Below the pieces are notes generated by a model, which ran no database searches, had not been told where the DNA came from, and saw nothing but the letters and a program-made list of their open reading frames with translations. From Saxidomus purpurata (taxonomy: Eukaryota > Mollusca > Bivalvia > Venerida > Veneridae): 64,000 nucleotides of DNA. Of this stretch, positions 33,541-46,085 are shown one piece after another. The translations under genes were made by a program, and so were the position numbers. Each line of letters starts with the position of its first letter. Position 1 is the stretch's first letter. Where the stretch lies: the NCBI GenBank assembly GCA_022818135.1, contig JAFMSR010000010.1:29821132-29885131 (forward strand). Direction: 5' to 3'.

Positions 33541-33896
33541 CTCCCTTATCATGGCTCTATTTTCTAGTCTGCGCTGTTGCCAACTGTTGGGGTGCCAGAC
33601 AGCGCCAGACTACAGTATTAGGTGTTATGACAATAAAGACATTTGGGTTGCTAGAAGTCGTCATTCCCGTTGCTTGCAACCATACACAGTTTAATATATT
33701 CTACTTATTTCATATAGATTCTATATTCAAGTTAGCAAGGGCCAAGCTATTCAGCTGGTGTATTTGTCAAATGTCAAGATTGCATAGGGGTCAAAGGTCG
33801 GTCAGCAAATTAAAGAGAGTAGATACAACGTCAAGGTTGGATGCACTTTGCATCCGCTTACTTGTTTTAGTGTTGTTTTGTCTGCAACTCCAATGA

Positions 33897-34527
33897 TTAT
33901 GCCTATCATTAAAGGATAGGCTACGTTATTGGAGAGCATAACTATGACAGGTGCAGTCGACATAATTTGGGACTTGGATGTACATTACAACGTATATCGT
34001 CTTTTTCTTGTTTGTCGTACCTTTTCGATTTACCAATTTAGTGAAGCCATGCAATATAGAAGAATTGAAAATGTAAGACAGTTGAAATAAATTGTTATTG
34101 ATAAAAGTAGGCAATGAATTAAAATTACAAAGTATAAACGTTACAGCTATGGAAATGAAGAAAAACGAATATAAAAATGTCGAATTGCAAATTCTGACAA
34201 ACCTCGTGTTCTAGCCGCTTGGGAGATGAAATACAAACTTACGCTAAATTGGTATAATGCAACTCCATTTCATCACGTTGCGAAACTAAACATATAAATG
34301 TGTTAACTCACTTATGAACTGAATGAGTATGACAATTAACCGCGAAAATGTCAATTAAAACTGAAAAAAAAAATCCAAAACTTTTTTTCTTACCAATCTC
34401 CTTTTTCAGACAAGGCACAATTTTTCCGTTATCAACGAAGGGAGACAACTTGTAAAAAAATTCTCGACTGCACCTGTCATAGTAATGCCGTCCATAAATG
34501 TAGCCTATCCTTCAGTTAAAGGCATAA
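33897..34527. mobile_element. Element with 64-bp terminal inverted repeats, no transposase
   Basis: Termini at 33897-33960 and 34464-34527 match in inverted orientation at about 54 of 64 positions (outermost TTATGCC...GGCATAA, innermost GACAGGTGCAGTCGA). The roughly 500-bp interior is AT-rich and non-coding. This is the architecture of a non-autonomous DNA transposon. No convincing target-site duplication is visible. Confidence 0.6.
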
Positions 34528-34574
34528 CTATACAAAGAGTTTAAAACGTTTAGAGGGCTAAGCCTTGAAATGAA

Positions 34575-34672
34575 TTAATTGACGTTGGCAGTATTCGAAC
34601 ACACGAGCCACAGATTAGAAAAATACCAAACATGTTCGATACCAACTAAGCTATCGATATTGGTATTGGTAA
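34575..34672 (-). repeat. tRNA-derived SINE-like sequence
   Basis: The minus strand reads A box TAGCTTAGTTGGTATCG and B-box-like GTGTTCGAATACTGCC at roughly tRNA spacing. Upstream on the same strand lies sequence shared, inverted, with 42230-42330 (TTTTTTGGTTCCTTTA). Confidence 0.5.
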
Positions 34673-34829
34673 TTGTTTTGTTTTGTTCGTGCTTTTTTCC
34701 GAGAAACCTAAAGGAACCAAAAAAATATCATCATGTTTCTTCGATAGCCTTTTGTGTTCGAAACGAAATCTGAGTTTATAATAATTGTCACTGTTCACTT
34801 AAATTTAAAGTTTTCCGTATTTGGTCAAT

Positions 34830-35890
34830 GTTTATTCTCCATTTGGCATTTTGTAATATAATCTTTATCATTTATGTCATGATTAGACGCAGATACATTA
34901 TCCAAATTTTATTTGTTAGGCTGCGTTAAGACTGCTGTAGCAGATTTTAATATTGCTTTTTAGAAGCTTAGACTTTTGGGAAATATGCTTACAACCTGTT
35001 TATTGTAATAAGGCTTTTTTTGGGGGAAATCTTTGCATACGCTGGGCGCATTTCATCTCAGTCGTAATTTGTTTATGGTTCTTATTTTAAAAACCTTTAA
35101 ACAAGCCTTCATGCGAACAGCAGCTTAAGTTGTAACAGCTGTTGGAAGTTGGTAAGAACCAGACGAAACAGATACAAAAAGTACAACATTCTGACACATT
35201 TATGTCAGCACAGTTTCATTAACCGAACTAAAGTCCCGTTCGGTATGCATGAACCTCTTTCGAATTGAACTGAACATTGGCTCATGTAAAATTTGCATTT
35301 TCCGAATAAAAATCACCTTTAGTATGCATTGACAACTTTAAAAATATAACATCCAAAGTATTTTAAGAATTTACTTTGTATGAGTTAGCATACTCATTCA
35401 GTGTTTGTGTACCGTCTGTGCACATGTTGCACGGCTGATTTAATATACTGAAGTTTTAACATTACGACTGACACTAGTTTCTTCAAACTAAACTCTTACT
35501 CTTTAGTACTACATTTTGAGCACTGTATTATTGCAAGTTCATTTACAAGTTTGCGATCTGAAACACATTTGAAGTTTGCGTGAATTGCAAATCAGTTTTG
35601 ATTTCTTTAACATTGACCTCCATCTCTAGTTCACATTTTACATCTTGGATTTGAGCAGTTTACTCTCTTTGAATTGAGCATTTCAAATCCTACTTAGTAG
35701 TTGAACAGAATATCTCAGAATAAATGAGTGAACATTTTCACTTCTTGGCCTTTTGAGTGATCATTTTCACGTCCTGGCCTTTTTAGTTAACATTTTCACG
35801 TCTTGGTGTGTTTCAATATATCACTCGGAGTTTTCAGTATTGCTTACCTAAACTTAATGGACACATGCCAACACAACCGGCCAACCAGTG
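34830..35890 (-). repeat. First-exon-like repeated fragment P3, interrupted
   Basis: The minus strand is collinear with 17210-17780 (P1): TTTTCACGTC motifs, ATGGAGGTCAATGTTAAAGA, then divergence. The match to P1 resumes at TTTCGTCTGGTTCTTACC (plus strand near 35150). The intervening roughly 400 bp (35175-35590) is absent from P1 but partly shared with P2, so P1 carries a deletion or P2 and P3 an insertion. Confidence 0.5.
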
Positions 35891-36913
35891 CTTTGTTTTA
35901 TAGCTTACCACGTGCATATCAATACAATGAGCATATACAATAAACCGACCATAGAATTATGTTAAAGAGGTCAGGAGGATCAGGTTAATTTGTCCGAGTA
36001 ATACTTAGGTTGAACTATTTTGTCGAGTCTTCCTTGCAGATTCTTAAAGAAAATAAAGAAAGTGGGTTTTTTTCCAAAAAAATGCAGGATGTAATTACTG
36101 TACTCGTGTGATGTTAGTGGTAAAGTTTCAGCTCTAAGATGACTTTTTATCTTTTAAAACTCGTTAGCGCGAGTATTTTGTTTCATCATTATGCTGTCTG
36201 GAGATGTAGCATGTTATATATCGTATCACTTACTCAGCATTTCTGGTTTTGTAAAATCTACTGCGAATCTACAGAACATAGTTTCAGACACACTTTACTG
36301 TATAAATAGTAAACAAGTGTCAGAAAATACGCAGTTAGTAAACAAATAAACCAGAAACACTAACCCGCTCTCAGTAACGGAGGGTCATCTGTTTCATGCT
36401 GTTTGTGAACATGTAGTGATAACATGGGATTATTTTCTTGTTTTTCAGATGCATATATCACAACAAAGCAACTAATGTTTAAGTTATGTAAGTATTGCAA
36501 TTCCCAAGCAATGTTTTCAACATAATGTGCCAAGTCGTAAATTGCGTGTCTGTTTATAATGAATTGTATCCTGTTTTGGCTCTTGAATTTTAGACATTTT
36601 ATTTCACCCACAAACTAATGGGAATATGGACCTTTAAGAACAACTACTGATTCGTTTATCTAAAACTTCTTTAAAACCACTTCTATCTACAAAATAAAGA
36701 TTTTTTATTAGAAATACGTTACTGCATTTTCAAAATTTCTCAATTTATTCCCTTTATGAATGACTGAACTGTTCAAATGTCCCGAAAACTTTCATGCATT
36801 GGATTGCTGATATAAGGAAGGGAAGCAATCTATTTGAACAGTTTCATAACATTTCTGATGTGCCACTGTCCCTTACATTGGGTGACCTCTTGGTGTTATC
36901 CTTTGATGATATA
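35891..36913. other. Gene-free spacer
   Basis: I found no gene. Near 35970-35995 the inverted phrase GATCAGGTTAATTTGTCCGA relates to the post-R flanks at 22255 and 31690. Confidence 0.4.
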
Positions 36914-36981
36914 AATGAATGAATGAATGAATGAATGAATGAATGAATGAATGAATGAATGAATGAATGAATGAATGAATG
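36914..36981. repeat. (ATGA)n microsatellite
   Basis: About 17 uninterrupted tetranucleotide repeats. Confidence 0.95.
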
Positions 36982-37438
36982 TTCGGTTCAATGTACCTGA
37001 ACTGGCAAACATCCTGACTGGTATCATTTTCAGCAAGTAATTTCATACTTTATCTAATAATCAACAAAAACATGTGATAACTGATGATACCAACTCTTAA
37101 ATTTCTTGTAAAAAAGAAAATGTAACAGATGAGACAAGTCAAATGTTGATGCCTAGCATGCATCAAGACAAAGCAAATTCTGTAAACATCAAAAACTGGT
37201 CTAATGGGTAGTATTTAAGCTACACTTAAGCAATCGAGTGAATATATTGTAATCTATAGATTACTGCTAATTGTATTACAATACGTATGTTACTATATAT
37301 AGTAAAAAATTGTACAGTATTATGATGATTATCTTCACAGTCACGGCATTACTAGTTTTTTCTATCATTTAGTAGTTTTGCACATTGTATGATAGAATAC
37401 TGATTTAATACGTCAGATATATATTATAGACGTTAATT

Positions 37439-37562
37439 CACGACTGGGCCTTGCGGGAACGTATAATCCGCCCTCAGCCACATAATAGCACTCTGGCGAA
37501 AGCCCTCGTGTCATTATGCTTCCTGAGGATCGATTATCACGTCCTGGCCCGGCTCAGCCGTG
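37439..37562. mobile_element. GC-richer foldback element
   Basis: Arms of about 56 bases, CACGACTGGGCC...GGCGAA and its imperfect counterpart ending GGCCCGGCTCAGCCGTG, fold around a GCCCTCGTGTC-type centre. The composition is richer in G and C than its surroundings. Confidence 0.65.
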
Positions 37563-38868
37563 TATCATCCTCTAAATAAGCTACACATTAATGAGTGATG
37601 TTAATCCATTCTTTATTTTAATTTCGGGGCCGCTTTTTATTAATTTCATAATTTTGTGTGCATAGAACTATTAACTACTTCACTTACATTCCTGTTTGAC
37701 CGAAGCTTGTGTACAATAAAAACTGTTCACTACTATCTAAAAGTGTGCAAAGAACTTATTCACTTACATAATCGTTTTCCAAAGCTGTCCTAAATATAGC
37801 AGGCAATTAAGGTGGCCCGCAATAAGCATAAGGCTAAGAGTGTTGTTTTTTCTGAACGTCTTTGATGTGCTGTCATACTTTGCAAACAATTTCTGCATCG
37901 ACTTATAAATATGTTATAACCCGTCCAAAGAGAATTATTTTAGGACTGTCACAAATTACAAGACCTTATTCTAATTGAAACTATATTCTAAACCGGAACT
38001 TTCAGGATAGTTGTGAACGCTGTCATACCTTTCTTATACGACACCGATGTGAAAAACAGACACACTTTTTGTTTACTTGACAACGTCCTGAAATTAATTT
38101 TCAGAAAGGATTTCACATGTTTTATGCTCAAACCTGTTGCACTAGGTATTATGTTCATTATCACTAGATTGTATTCTCGAAATGCTTTGTTTGTTCAATA
38201 CCTGTATTTGGTGCTTTAAGACACGTGGAAAACATAACTTCTTGAACTTTGGCAAGTTGAAATCGTGTATCAGTCATCGAAATCGGAAGACACCGAAAAG
38301 TCAAAGGTTAAATAAACTCTTTTTGTGTAATCTATTTAAAGTTGTGTTAAAGGAGTTAGAGTTATTACTAGAAGAACTGTATCCATGAAACGTATGTATG
38401 GCCCTTACTATGACCCATTCATTTACAACAGTAGTAATTTTAAATTAGTAAATATTTATTATCATTTAACTGAAATGTAGCAAGACTGTCAAATGCCATC
38501 CCCTTACTTACAAAGTGCACTTTATTTGAGCATGGAAGCTTAAACTCTCCATTTCCTTATTCTAAGGGTGTTATTATTTTATAGTTGTCTTGGATTATAG
38601 TATCTTAAATGCTGTGAAACACCTCATTATAATGAGATACCATCTATGTAATACTCAGTCATCAAAAGCGCAGTATTTATATAAATGGTACACTTTTGAC
38701 TAAGCCGTAGGTTTTCGAAAAAGGTATATAAGGTAAAAATTGCTTTTCCTACTATAATCATGTTTACATAAACAAGACATCGGGGGAAGTGAGGTGTAAA
38801 ATTATCCTGTCGTATTTTGTTGGAAAAGATATATTTACTCAGGTGTAGCCCTGTAATATCATCAATGA

Positions 38869-38940
38869 CGTGTGGCATAGTGGATAAATAGACAGTCGTC
38901 GAAACTTAGTATCACGAGTTCGAGTCCTGGTCGGAGAGGT
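38869..38940 (+). repeat. tRNA-derived SINE-like sequence
   Basis: A-box-like TGGCATAGTGGATAAATAG and B box GAGTTCGAGTCCTGG followed by a T-rich tract. It looks like the head of a SINE. Confidence 0.55.
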
Positions 38941-41900
38941 ATTTTTTCGTTCATATTAGTATGTTCACTATTGACAAAATGCACGTGATTTGTTGAAAGT
39001 AAATGTAAAATGACCTCAGAATTATGTCTATATATGAGGGTAGTAAAGAAAAGTTCGAAAAAGAAAAGAAAGGTAGATCTTAAGGCAGGCTTTCGTGAGC
39101 AAAGTGTGGTAAAAGTTGCAACTGTGCAGAAAATGTCAAAAATGCAATTAAGCTAATTGAATAGTTCCCATTATTAATGTTAGCGATTAGGAGTTAGCAA
39201 GCGTATGGACTATTCTGACACAGAGGTAATGAAAGTAATAAAATAATTGTCGTACAGAAAAGAAAAAGAAGAAAAATAAAGAAGAATAAAGATATAAATA
39301 AAAGAATAAAGATAATTGAAAAATATGATTAAAGCATTTTGATGATGGAAAAGTAGAACGGTAAAATCCCTAAATATGAAAAGAATTTTAAAAGAACATA
39401 ACGGAACTTGAAAAAATTGCATTGCTTTAGCCGACAATGCATGAATTTCTCCAAAGTCAGGCACCTTACCCTCCAGGCCATAGCGGCTTTTCGACTTTAC
39501 ACAATATCTATAAACGTATTTATTTTCATACTAGTTCCTAATGTAAAACGCTGAAATGGGATTTTCCTATAATAGACATGTGTTGGCGGATACCGGATGT
39601 GAGGTTGTACATCGGAGGACGGATCAAACAAACGGATGTTCTCAAAATGATCCATTTATATTTTTAAGGCCAATAAACAAAATTAAATGTTTCTGTATTT
39701 TATTACAAATATTTTTTTTGTAAATTGTAAAATAACAATACAATAGATTTATGTGTGACGTAGAGTAAATTTGACTGTTTCATCTTCAGTTTCAGCAGTA
39801 TAGTTGGTCTAATTGTCACAGTAAGTGACTTTTCATTTAAAATCGGAATCTGAACTAGTGATTCCTAGTGCGCGTAAGATGTTTGCCATTTTTTTCGCAT
39901 AAAGCAATTGCAGATACATGTATCATTATTGGTTCTGAAATGTCTGCGTTTGGTCTCTTTCTTCTTCGACGATGTTTATGTGGATAATAATTATGTTGAC
40001 CATCAGCACTAGCATGTTCTTGGTTTGCTGGCGTACCGGTGAAATGGAGTGAAATCAGGTTGTCTTTGTACCACATTGTATTGGCGTTAGACTACACGTC
40101 TCCTTTCTACAAACATGTCCAGTCTTCAAAACCATCCATTTCAGTTGATTCAAATCTATTTTAAATTGTACATTTTGGACAGAGGCTAAAACAAAATAAA
40201 TGTTGAATGACCGATCAGATGGCGGCATCAAAACACATTTGTTTCAGCTTGTTTTGAAAACTATTTTTAAATTAGTTGTTTAGACTTACAATCATGCTAA
40301 ACAAATTTGTAAATTCAACGAACGAAGACACAGGGCACAACGGCGCTTAGTGATTGTCATTCTTTGTATGGTCCACACTTCATAAACCGAAAATCAACCC
40401 TTTAGCTACCTTTTGAAAACAATTAAGGTACCAGTTTTATTACGAACATTCAAGTGTTAATACATATTGGCTTGATTGTACTGTTTATGATAACTAATAC
40501 AATTAATTTCTTTAGATGTTTTCCCTATTCTGGCTGTCCTATATCGTGTTCATTCAATATTTAAATGTAAAGGTCTTGATAAATATTATCATTGCAGTTC
40601 ACGTCTCATCTGGGACATTTCAGGACTTCTGCAACTTGTCATGTTGAGAGAAAGTTTTGCTGTTATTGCAAAACTTAACAATCATGATATTTCAGGAAGT
40701 TTGCGAAATGACTATAATTGTTACTACAGCTTGAAATATCATAAACCGAAGATGTTCCATTCATAGACCAGTATTTTAGCCATCTATCTGCGCGTCAGAA
40801 CGTATTCTTTGAAGCATGCTTTACAATTATCGTAGGCAAAAATCCGAGTTTCTAAGATATAAAAAACATACATATTTGAGGCTTTTTGGTGTTATCTTTA
40901 CGTATTGTTCGTAAAAAGAAGTTGTGTCGTATTTATGCAGAGTTTATCGGTCAACTGTGAAAGCATAATTGTTACATTTTTGTAACTGTTGTGGTTGTTG
41001 CTTGGGTTTAATGCACGTTCTAACCGTATTTTGGTCATTTATTAGAGGTTACAGTGATTTCACGTCAGCGATTTGACCACATGGACAGACGATACAGCTG
41101 TTATAACAGGAACAGTAAACTATTCAACTTATAATTGTTTTCGGGCGTCGGCTAGTGCAGGGTCAGGTCTTACAGTTTTCAAAGGCCCGTTGCTATCACC
41201 TATCGTAAAAACAAAACACGTGGATAACTTGCTGAATTGGCAAGGGGAGTTAGAAAAGTAAGTGCTGTATTCGAAACACTGTCAAGTGAGAATCAAGACA
41301 ACATACGATGACCATCAACTGAGTTTAGGTGTGGTTCGCAGACTGTATGTATAGAGTGGAGTCAGTCTGAGATCGAAAGTCTTCTTCTCCTCCAAGTGAT
41401 GTTATCAGTGACATTGCAAACACGCCGGTGTAGATTAAAAATTAGTTTTATTATATCTTTTTATTTTATTATTTATCTGTAATAAAATATCGTGTCTGCC
41501 TGTCGATTGGTTGAAAATGCTGTGTCTTTATCTGTTTAGTTTTGTTTGTTCTAGGTATAGAATAATTATGTCTCGAATTGAAAATACAAGTCTTTTGTTT
41601 GGTTTTGTCGGAGTTTTAACGCTCTTTCCAACCCCATTTTTGATAATTTTATCAGGCGGGCAGTTACCTAACAATCGTTTCTGGGAAGAATCAGTATCCG
41701 TAAAAATTTTCAAACTTTCTCGCGTAAAGGGACATGGTCTGAAGCAGGGCCAGAACCAATGGTCCCCAATGTATGAGACGTTACAGTGATTAAATGACAG
41801 TGACTCGAACCACTCGAGCACGGGATGGATAAATGGTTATGCTAACTCATAAACAGTAAATTCTCAAACTATTTTGGATATAAATGTTTGTATATCGCAT

Positions 41901-44086
41901 ATCAACAAGAAGAACATAGCCTACTTGTTTCATACATTCTCGTCATTAAGAGCATTCATTATATACTATCATGTTTTGTTGAAAGTTCGGCAAACCACTG
42001 ATGTATGAGGGTTGTTTCATACAACCTTAACTTGATACAACTCTGTATATTCAAGTCAACTAACGAGTACTTTTTTTTCTTGAATTTGTTCAATCACTAA
42101 AATTTGACAATAATCATTAAAATTTTGTCATCTTTTATGATTAGCCATATTTTTTCACATCTGTGTAAATGCAAAATGGAGAGTAAACATTAACCAACTT
42201 TAGGTCTAGGAACGGACAACTTTTGAAAAACTTGAACACAATACGCTACAGAAGGAACGCAACGAAAGTCCAAGTTTTTGGTTCCTTTACGCAAACTTTT
42301 TTCGGAAAAAGGCTCTAACAAAACAAGACAAAAACAGTATAGCAGACAAACACGAAGCACGATACTACACATAGCAATTTAACAGTAGAAAATGCTCGCG
42401 CGTACAATGTCCACACAGTGCTCGAATGAGTATCGGTGTAGTACATATTTCCGATAATGGATAAAGATTAAAAACTTTATGTAAAACATACGCAGTCTGA
42501 AGCAAAAAATTGAACACTTTTGTGGAATGTAGATTATATGTCGGTAATTAATTGCATTTCTGCGAGCATGTGATTTAAGAAATAATAAATGTGCGAAGAT
42601 ACTGTAGATATCACTCCGCTTAGAACTATTTCTTTCATCTATGTTGCCTGTGTCTTTAGGAACCTCGTAACGCTAAATCCGTTCATTTTTTCTGTTCAAT
42701 TCTATTCTGTTCCCTTTGGAACAGCTGTCTTTAGACAACCGTCCAAAACCGTCCAAAAATCATTTTCTGAATTATTAAAGAGGTGCACGTTCATAAAAAT
42801 CATAATTGACTTATATTGAAAGTCTTTCCTACTTAAAATATTTCAGAATACCCTAAGGTGCGCAATTTACCCTCGAACTAGACGCTGCAGACTTACGTTT
42901 ATAATTAACGAGCTTGCAATTTCTTATTTCTGATTTGAACTTGACATAATTCAATATTATCTAAATATCGTTTCTGCAGACACCAGGGGTGCAATATTTC
43001 AAAGACAATTGTTACGACAGTAAAAATTGAACGTTAAAGCATTTAGATAATGCAGATGCACTAACAGTAAGAATCAAGATTGAGGGTAACATATAATATA
43101 TGCGGCAGAAACTTGTATTTGTAGCGTTTTGATAGCTTGTGACTCTTTGCTGCTCAGGAAAACTCTCTGCGTTTCTGTACGTTTATTTTCAAAACAAATG
43201 CAATGTTGCATTTACAATGTTTTAAAGCCTTTATGATAAATCTAAAAATATAATTCCGAGTCAACTTTTAATGTTCAGGGAAAAACGTCACTGAATTCCG
43301 CATAGAATGATATAAGTTCCTACTTCCTATCTTTGAATGTTGAAACATAGGAGTTGATCAATGCTTGTCTATGCTAACTAAGCTAACTTTATTAGCAACC
43401 CCAAAATTAAACCAAATCTCTTGTCTTCAACTTCTGTAGTTGTGTAAATCTGGTCTTGGCCATTGTATTGTGCGATCGCAACCTATTTAAGACTCGGTTT
43501 AAGCTGTCAGCAAGTTTAGATTTCTATTGGTTTGGAGTTCGTTACGTGGTACAATGTTCATCAAGTCAACATCTGGTGAAATGTTACAGCTAGCGATAAG
43601 TAAAGAAAAACGAAGGAACAAATAAAGTTAGAGTAGTGTGTTTTATATTGTTTGAAAGATGTTACTTCTTATACATCGTTTTGCTAAAATGGTCATCTGA
43701 ACAATTAATAAATATATCTCGGATAATCATATGTGGTGTTTTTTCAAATGCATGAAATATCTATTGCAACTTGATATCAGCAAACGGGTTTACATGAAAA
43801 TACTTTCATTTCATAAGAATATGTTTTAAGTTTTTATCCGTAACATCATTTCATTCAGAAGTGACAAAACATTATTAATTTACTACCATTTGCTATTTGA
43901 ACTGCCGAACAGCAGTTCTATGGCGTTTCATTTCTGCAAATAATTCATTCATTATTTGTTGTTTTTATATGGCATAACTATTCTAACTAATTTAAATTTA
44001 TTGGGTTTTTTTCTGTTGTGTTGTCACCGTCAAATGACAGGTCCGTTCAAATCATAATCAGTGGCAATTTTCGGTTTTCTCCGCAT
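38941..44086. other. Gene-free region downstream of the FMRFamide gene
   Basis: No supportable gene. 41880-42075 repeats 17920-18180. Two frames looked briefly interesting (41073-41261, followed by a GTAAGT; 41511-41789) but match nothing I know and have no other support. Near 39435-39490 (minus) and 41790-41830 (minus) are weak tRNA-like fragments. Confidence 0.45.
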
Positions 44087-44635
44087 TTTATTTTGAAATG
44101 ATCATCATGCAAGTTCTTTTCAATTTTGTCATTAGTTAATTTGATTTATGCAACATTTCGGAAAAAAATATTAATACCTCAGTAGATGATGAGAATGCAA
44201 ACTGTAAACTGAAATATTGTCTGCACTTCTACAGGTTTCGAAACGTGATCACCATTTTACACAATTTACGAACATCAATCGTTTTCACAAATAAATAATG
44301 CATATTTAACGCTTTCCTCAATTTGGATATTGTGATTATTAATCATGTAATATAGCTACATAAACGTTAATAAACTGTAACGTGTATGTCGCCATGCCTT
44401 TCTACGTGTTCTATATTTCCGGTTCAAGTTTCAGCGACAAGGATTAACCATTTCCTCGCCAATTATTTCAGTAAATTCAGTTTTGTCTTCCATCATGAGA
44501 TTTTGGCAGATGCCAGTATAAATACACATTATATGGTCCGATATTAATATTGATATCATTTTTAAACGCAATTTATGAGACGTCTATATATCGTACAAAC
44601 AATTTTTTGGTTCTCGTTTATATTTCTAAGAACTG

Positions 44636-44641
44636 TTTAAT
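44636..44641 (-). terminator. Candidate poly(A) signal ATTAAA of the FMRFamide gene
   Basis: Nearest poly(A)-signal-like hexamer downstream of the stop codon, about 200 bp away. A canonical AATAAA lies further on at 44087-44092. The true 3' end cannot be decided here. Confidence 0.3.
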
Positions 44642-44841
44642 ATCACAAATTGCTAAATGTTAACATGATATAAAATGCAGTATTATGTTTTGTCCTGTTT
44701 CTAAACAACTTACATTCATATATAAGAGATAACTGTATGAATAAAACTATATCATGAATGTAAATCACACTGTTCTAGATTTTGTCAGGAAAAATAAATT
44801 TCAATTTGTAACAATAACTATAAAATCTTCAAATAAAGTTA

Positions 44842-45161
44842 TTATTCAAGACTCATCGATCTTTTGTTAGCTCTTTCCAAGTCTCTACCGAATCGCATAA
44901 ATCTTTTATCAGCAGTGTTTTCAGGTGAGTTACGTCCGAAGCGCATAAATCTTTTGTCAGCGGTGTCCAAACTATCCCGTCCGAAACGCATAAACCTTTT
45001 ATCGGCTGTTGATGATTCTTCGTCTTGTTGGTCCCTTCCAAATCGCATGAATCTTTTTCCAAAACGCATGAATCTCTTGTCGGCCTCTGGATCTCTACCA
45101 AAACGCATAAATCGCTTCTCTGCTTCCATGTCGTCATCAGATGCTCCACTTTCTGCATTAT
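44842..45161 (-). CDS. FMRFa: FMRFamide precursor, coding exon 3 (6 FMRFamide copies)
   Basis: Last coding exon of the FMRFamide neuropeptide precursor, residues 393-498. The acceptor is AACTTCAG at 45162-45163, and the exon's first two bases (AT) complete the split codon GAT (Asp393). After an acidic linker ([14 protein letters not shown]) come six FMRFG units, each preceded by Lys-Arg and followed by a single Arg, or by Lys-Arg in the one tandem [12 protein letters not shown]. Prohormone convertase cleavage, carboxypeptidase trimming and glycine-directed amidation would give FMRFamide for secretion. The last unit is degenerate: ANKRSMSLE and stop TAA (44842-44844), a Lys-Arg followed by SMSLE where FMRFG would be expected. 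The joint with exon 2 is in phase. Open frames on the plus strand here are antisense shadows. Confidence 0.95.
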
Positions 45162-46085
45162 CTGAAGTTTAGATATTTGGAAATTTTGTTATGTTTTTCA
45201 AAAAGTTGTTGGTGTGAGATAAGTTATGAGGTGAACCCGAAATAAACGTTTAATTGAAGTATGAACATAACTATGAACCAGTCTAGATTGAAACGAAGCT
45301 TTGACATTGTCTAAAAGCTTTGAGTTTTGAATAAAAACTTGATGATGTTTATAAAGACTGGGTTAATACTGTATCTAGCCTTGTACTTTAAAGTACAATG
45401 TATAACTTTGATAAAGAATCAACATTGTTATAATACTTGGTATCAGTTCAGCACCTTTTCGCCATAAATTACCCCAATCAAAACATTTTAAAGGATGTAT
45501 TAAAGGGTCATTGTTTTGAGTGCGGCAATATCTAAATCACACATGTTTTCTCTCTCTCATTCTCTGTCTTGGTACAAGTTGTATTGATAAGATAATATTT
45601 GAAATAAACATTCATGTACACACAAACAGAGAACAAGTATCACCAATATTGAAAGCAGTTTGTTTAAGCAAATTTGCTTTTGATTAACCATTTATACTTG
45701 ACAAAGACGGATTTGATTGGTATATGTCGTTATAGCAAGTCTAATTTGGAAACATCTTCATGACATTTTAAGTCACTCCTTCTTTTAATACAATAATTTC
45801 ATTACAAATTTGAAGATCAATTTTATTTGTAAACGTCGACAATTTTTTCAAAAGAGCATTATTTCTCCTTGCTCAAAATCTATGAATAATAAAAAGGCTG
45901 CTTGTTTAAAGTTGTTAAATATATTTCAGTGTTATCTCGATTTTTACACTGTCGACAACTTTGAAATTAGGATGCAAAGTATCTTTTAATACTGCTAGAA
46001 GAAATTTTAAATAAGCGGTTATCAATTTTTACCGATGAATAATTGAATTAAAGTTTAAGATTAAACTTGCATCATTAAAATTTAC
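45162..46085 (-). other. FMRFamide gene intron 2
   Basis: 924 bp, donor G^GTAAAT, acceptor ...AACTTCAG, phase 1. AT-rich, with no further exon seen. Confidence 0.85.

Noticed and set aside
36914..36981. CRISPR-like or other spaced array
   Set aside because: The repeat is a plain tetranucleotide microsatellite. No spaced repeats of CRISPR type occur, and the window is animal DNA.
41073..41261. 62-codon frame followed by a GTAAGT donor-like site
   Set aside because: The composition looks somewhat coding, but there is no recognised domain, no clear partner exon, and the frame's stop overlaps the donor. Not enough to call.
41511..41821. Overlapping 92- and 97-codon frames on opposite strands
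   Set aside because: No motif, splice context or paralogue; probably chance.
44864..45172. Plus-strand 102-codon frame and a second minus-strand frame (44853-45158) over exon 3
   Set aside because: Shadows of exon 3 in other frames; the true frame is fixed by phase with exon 2.
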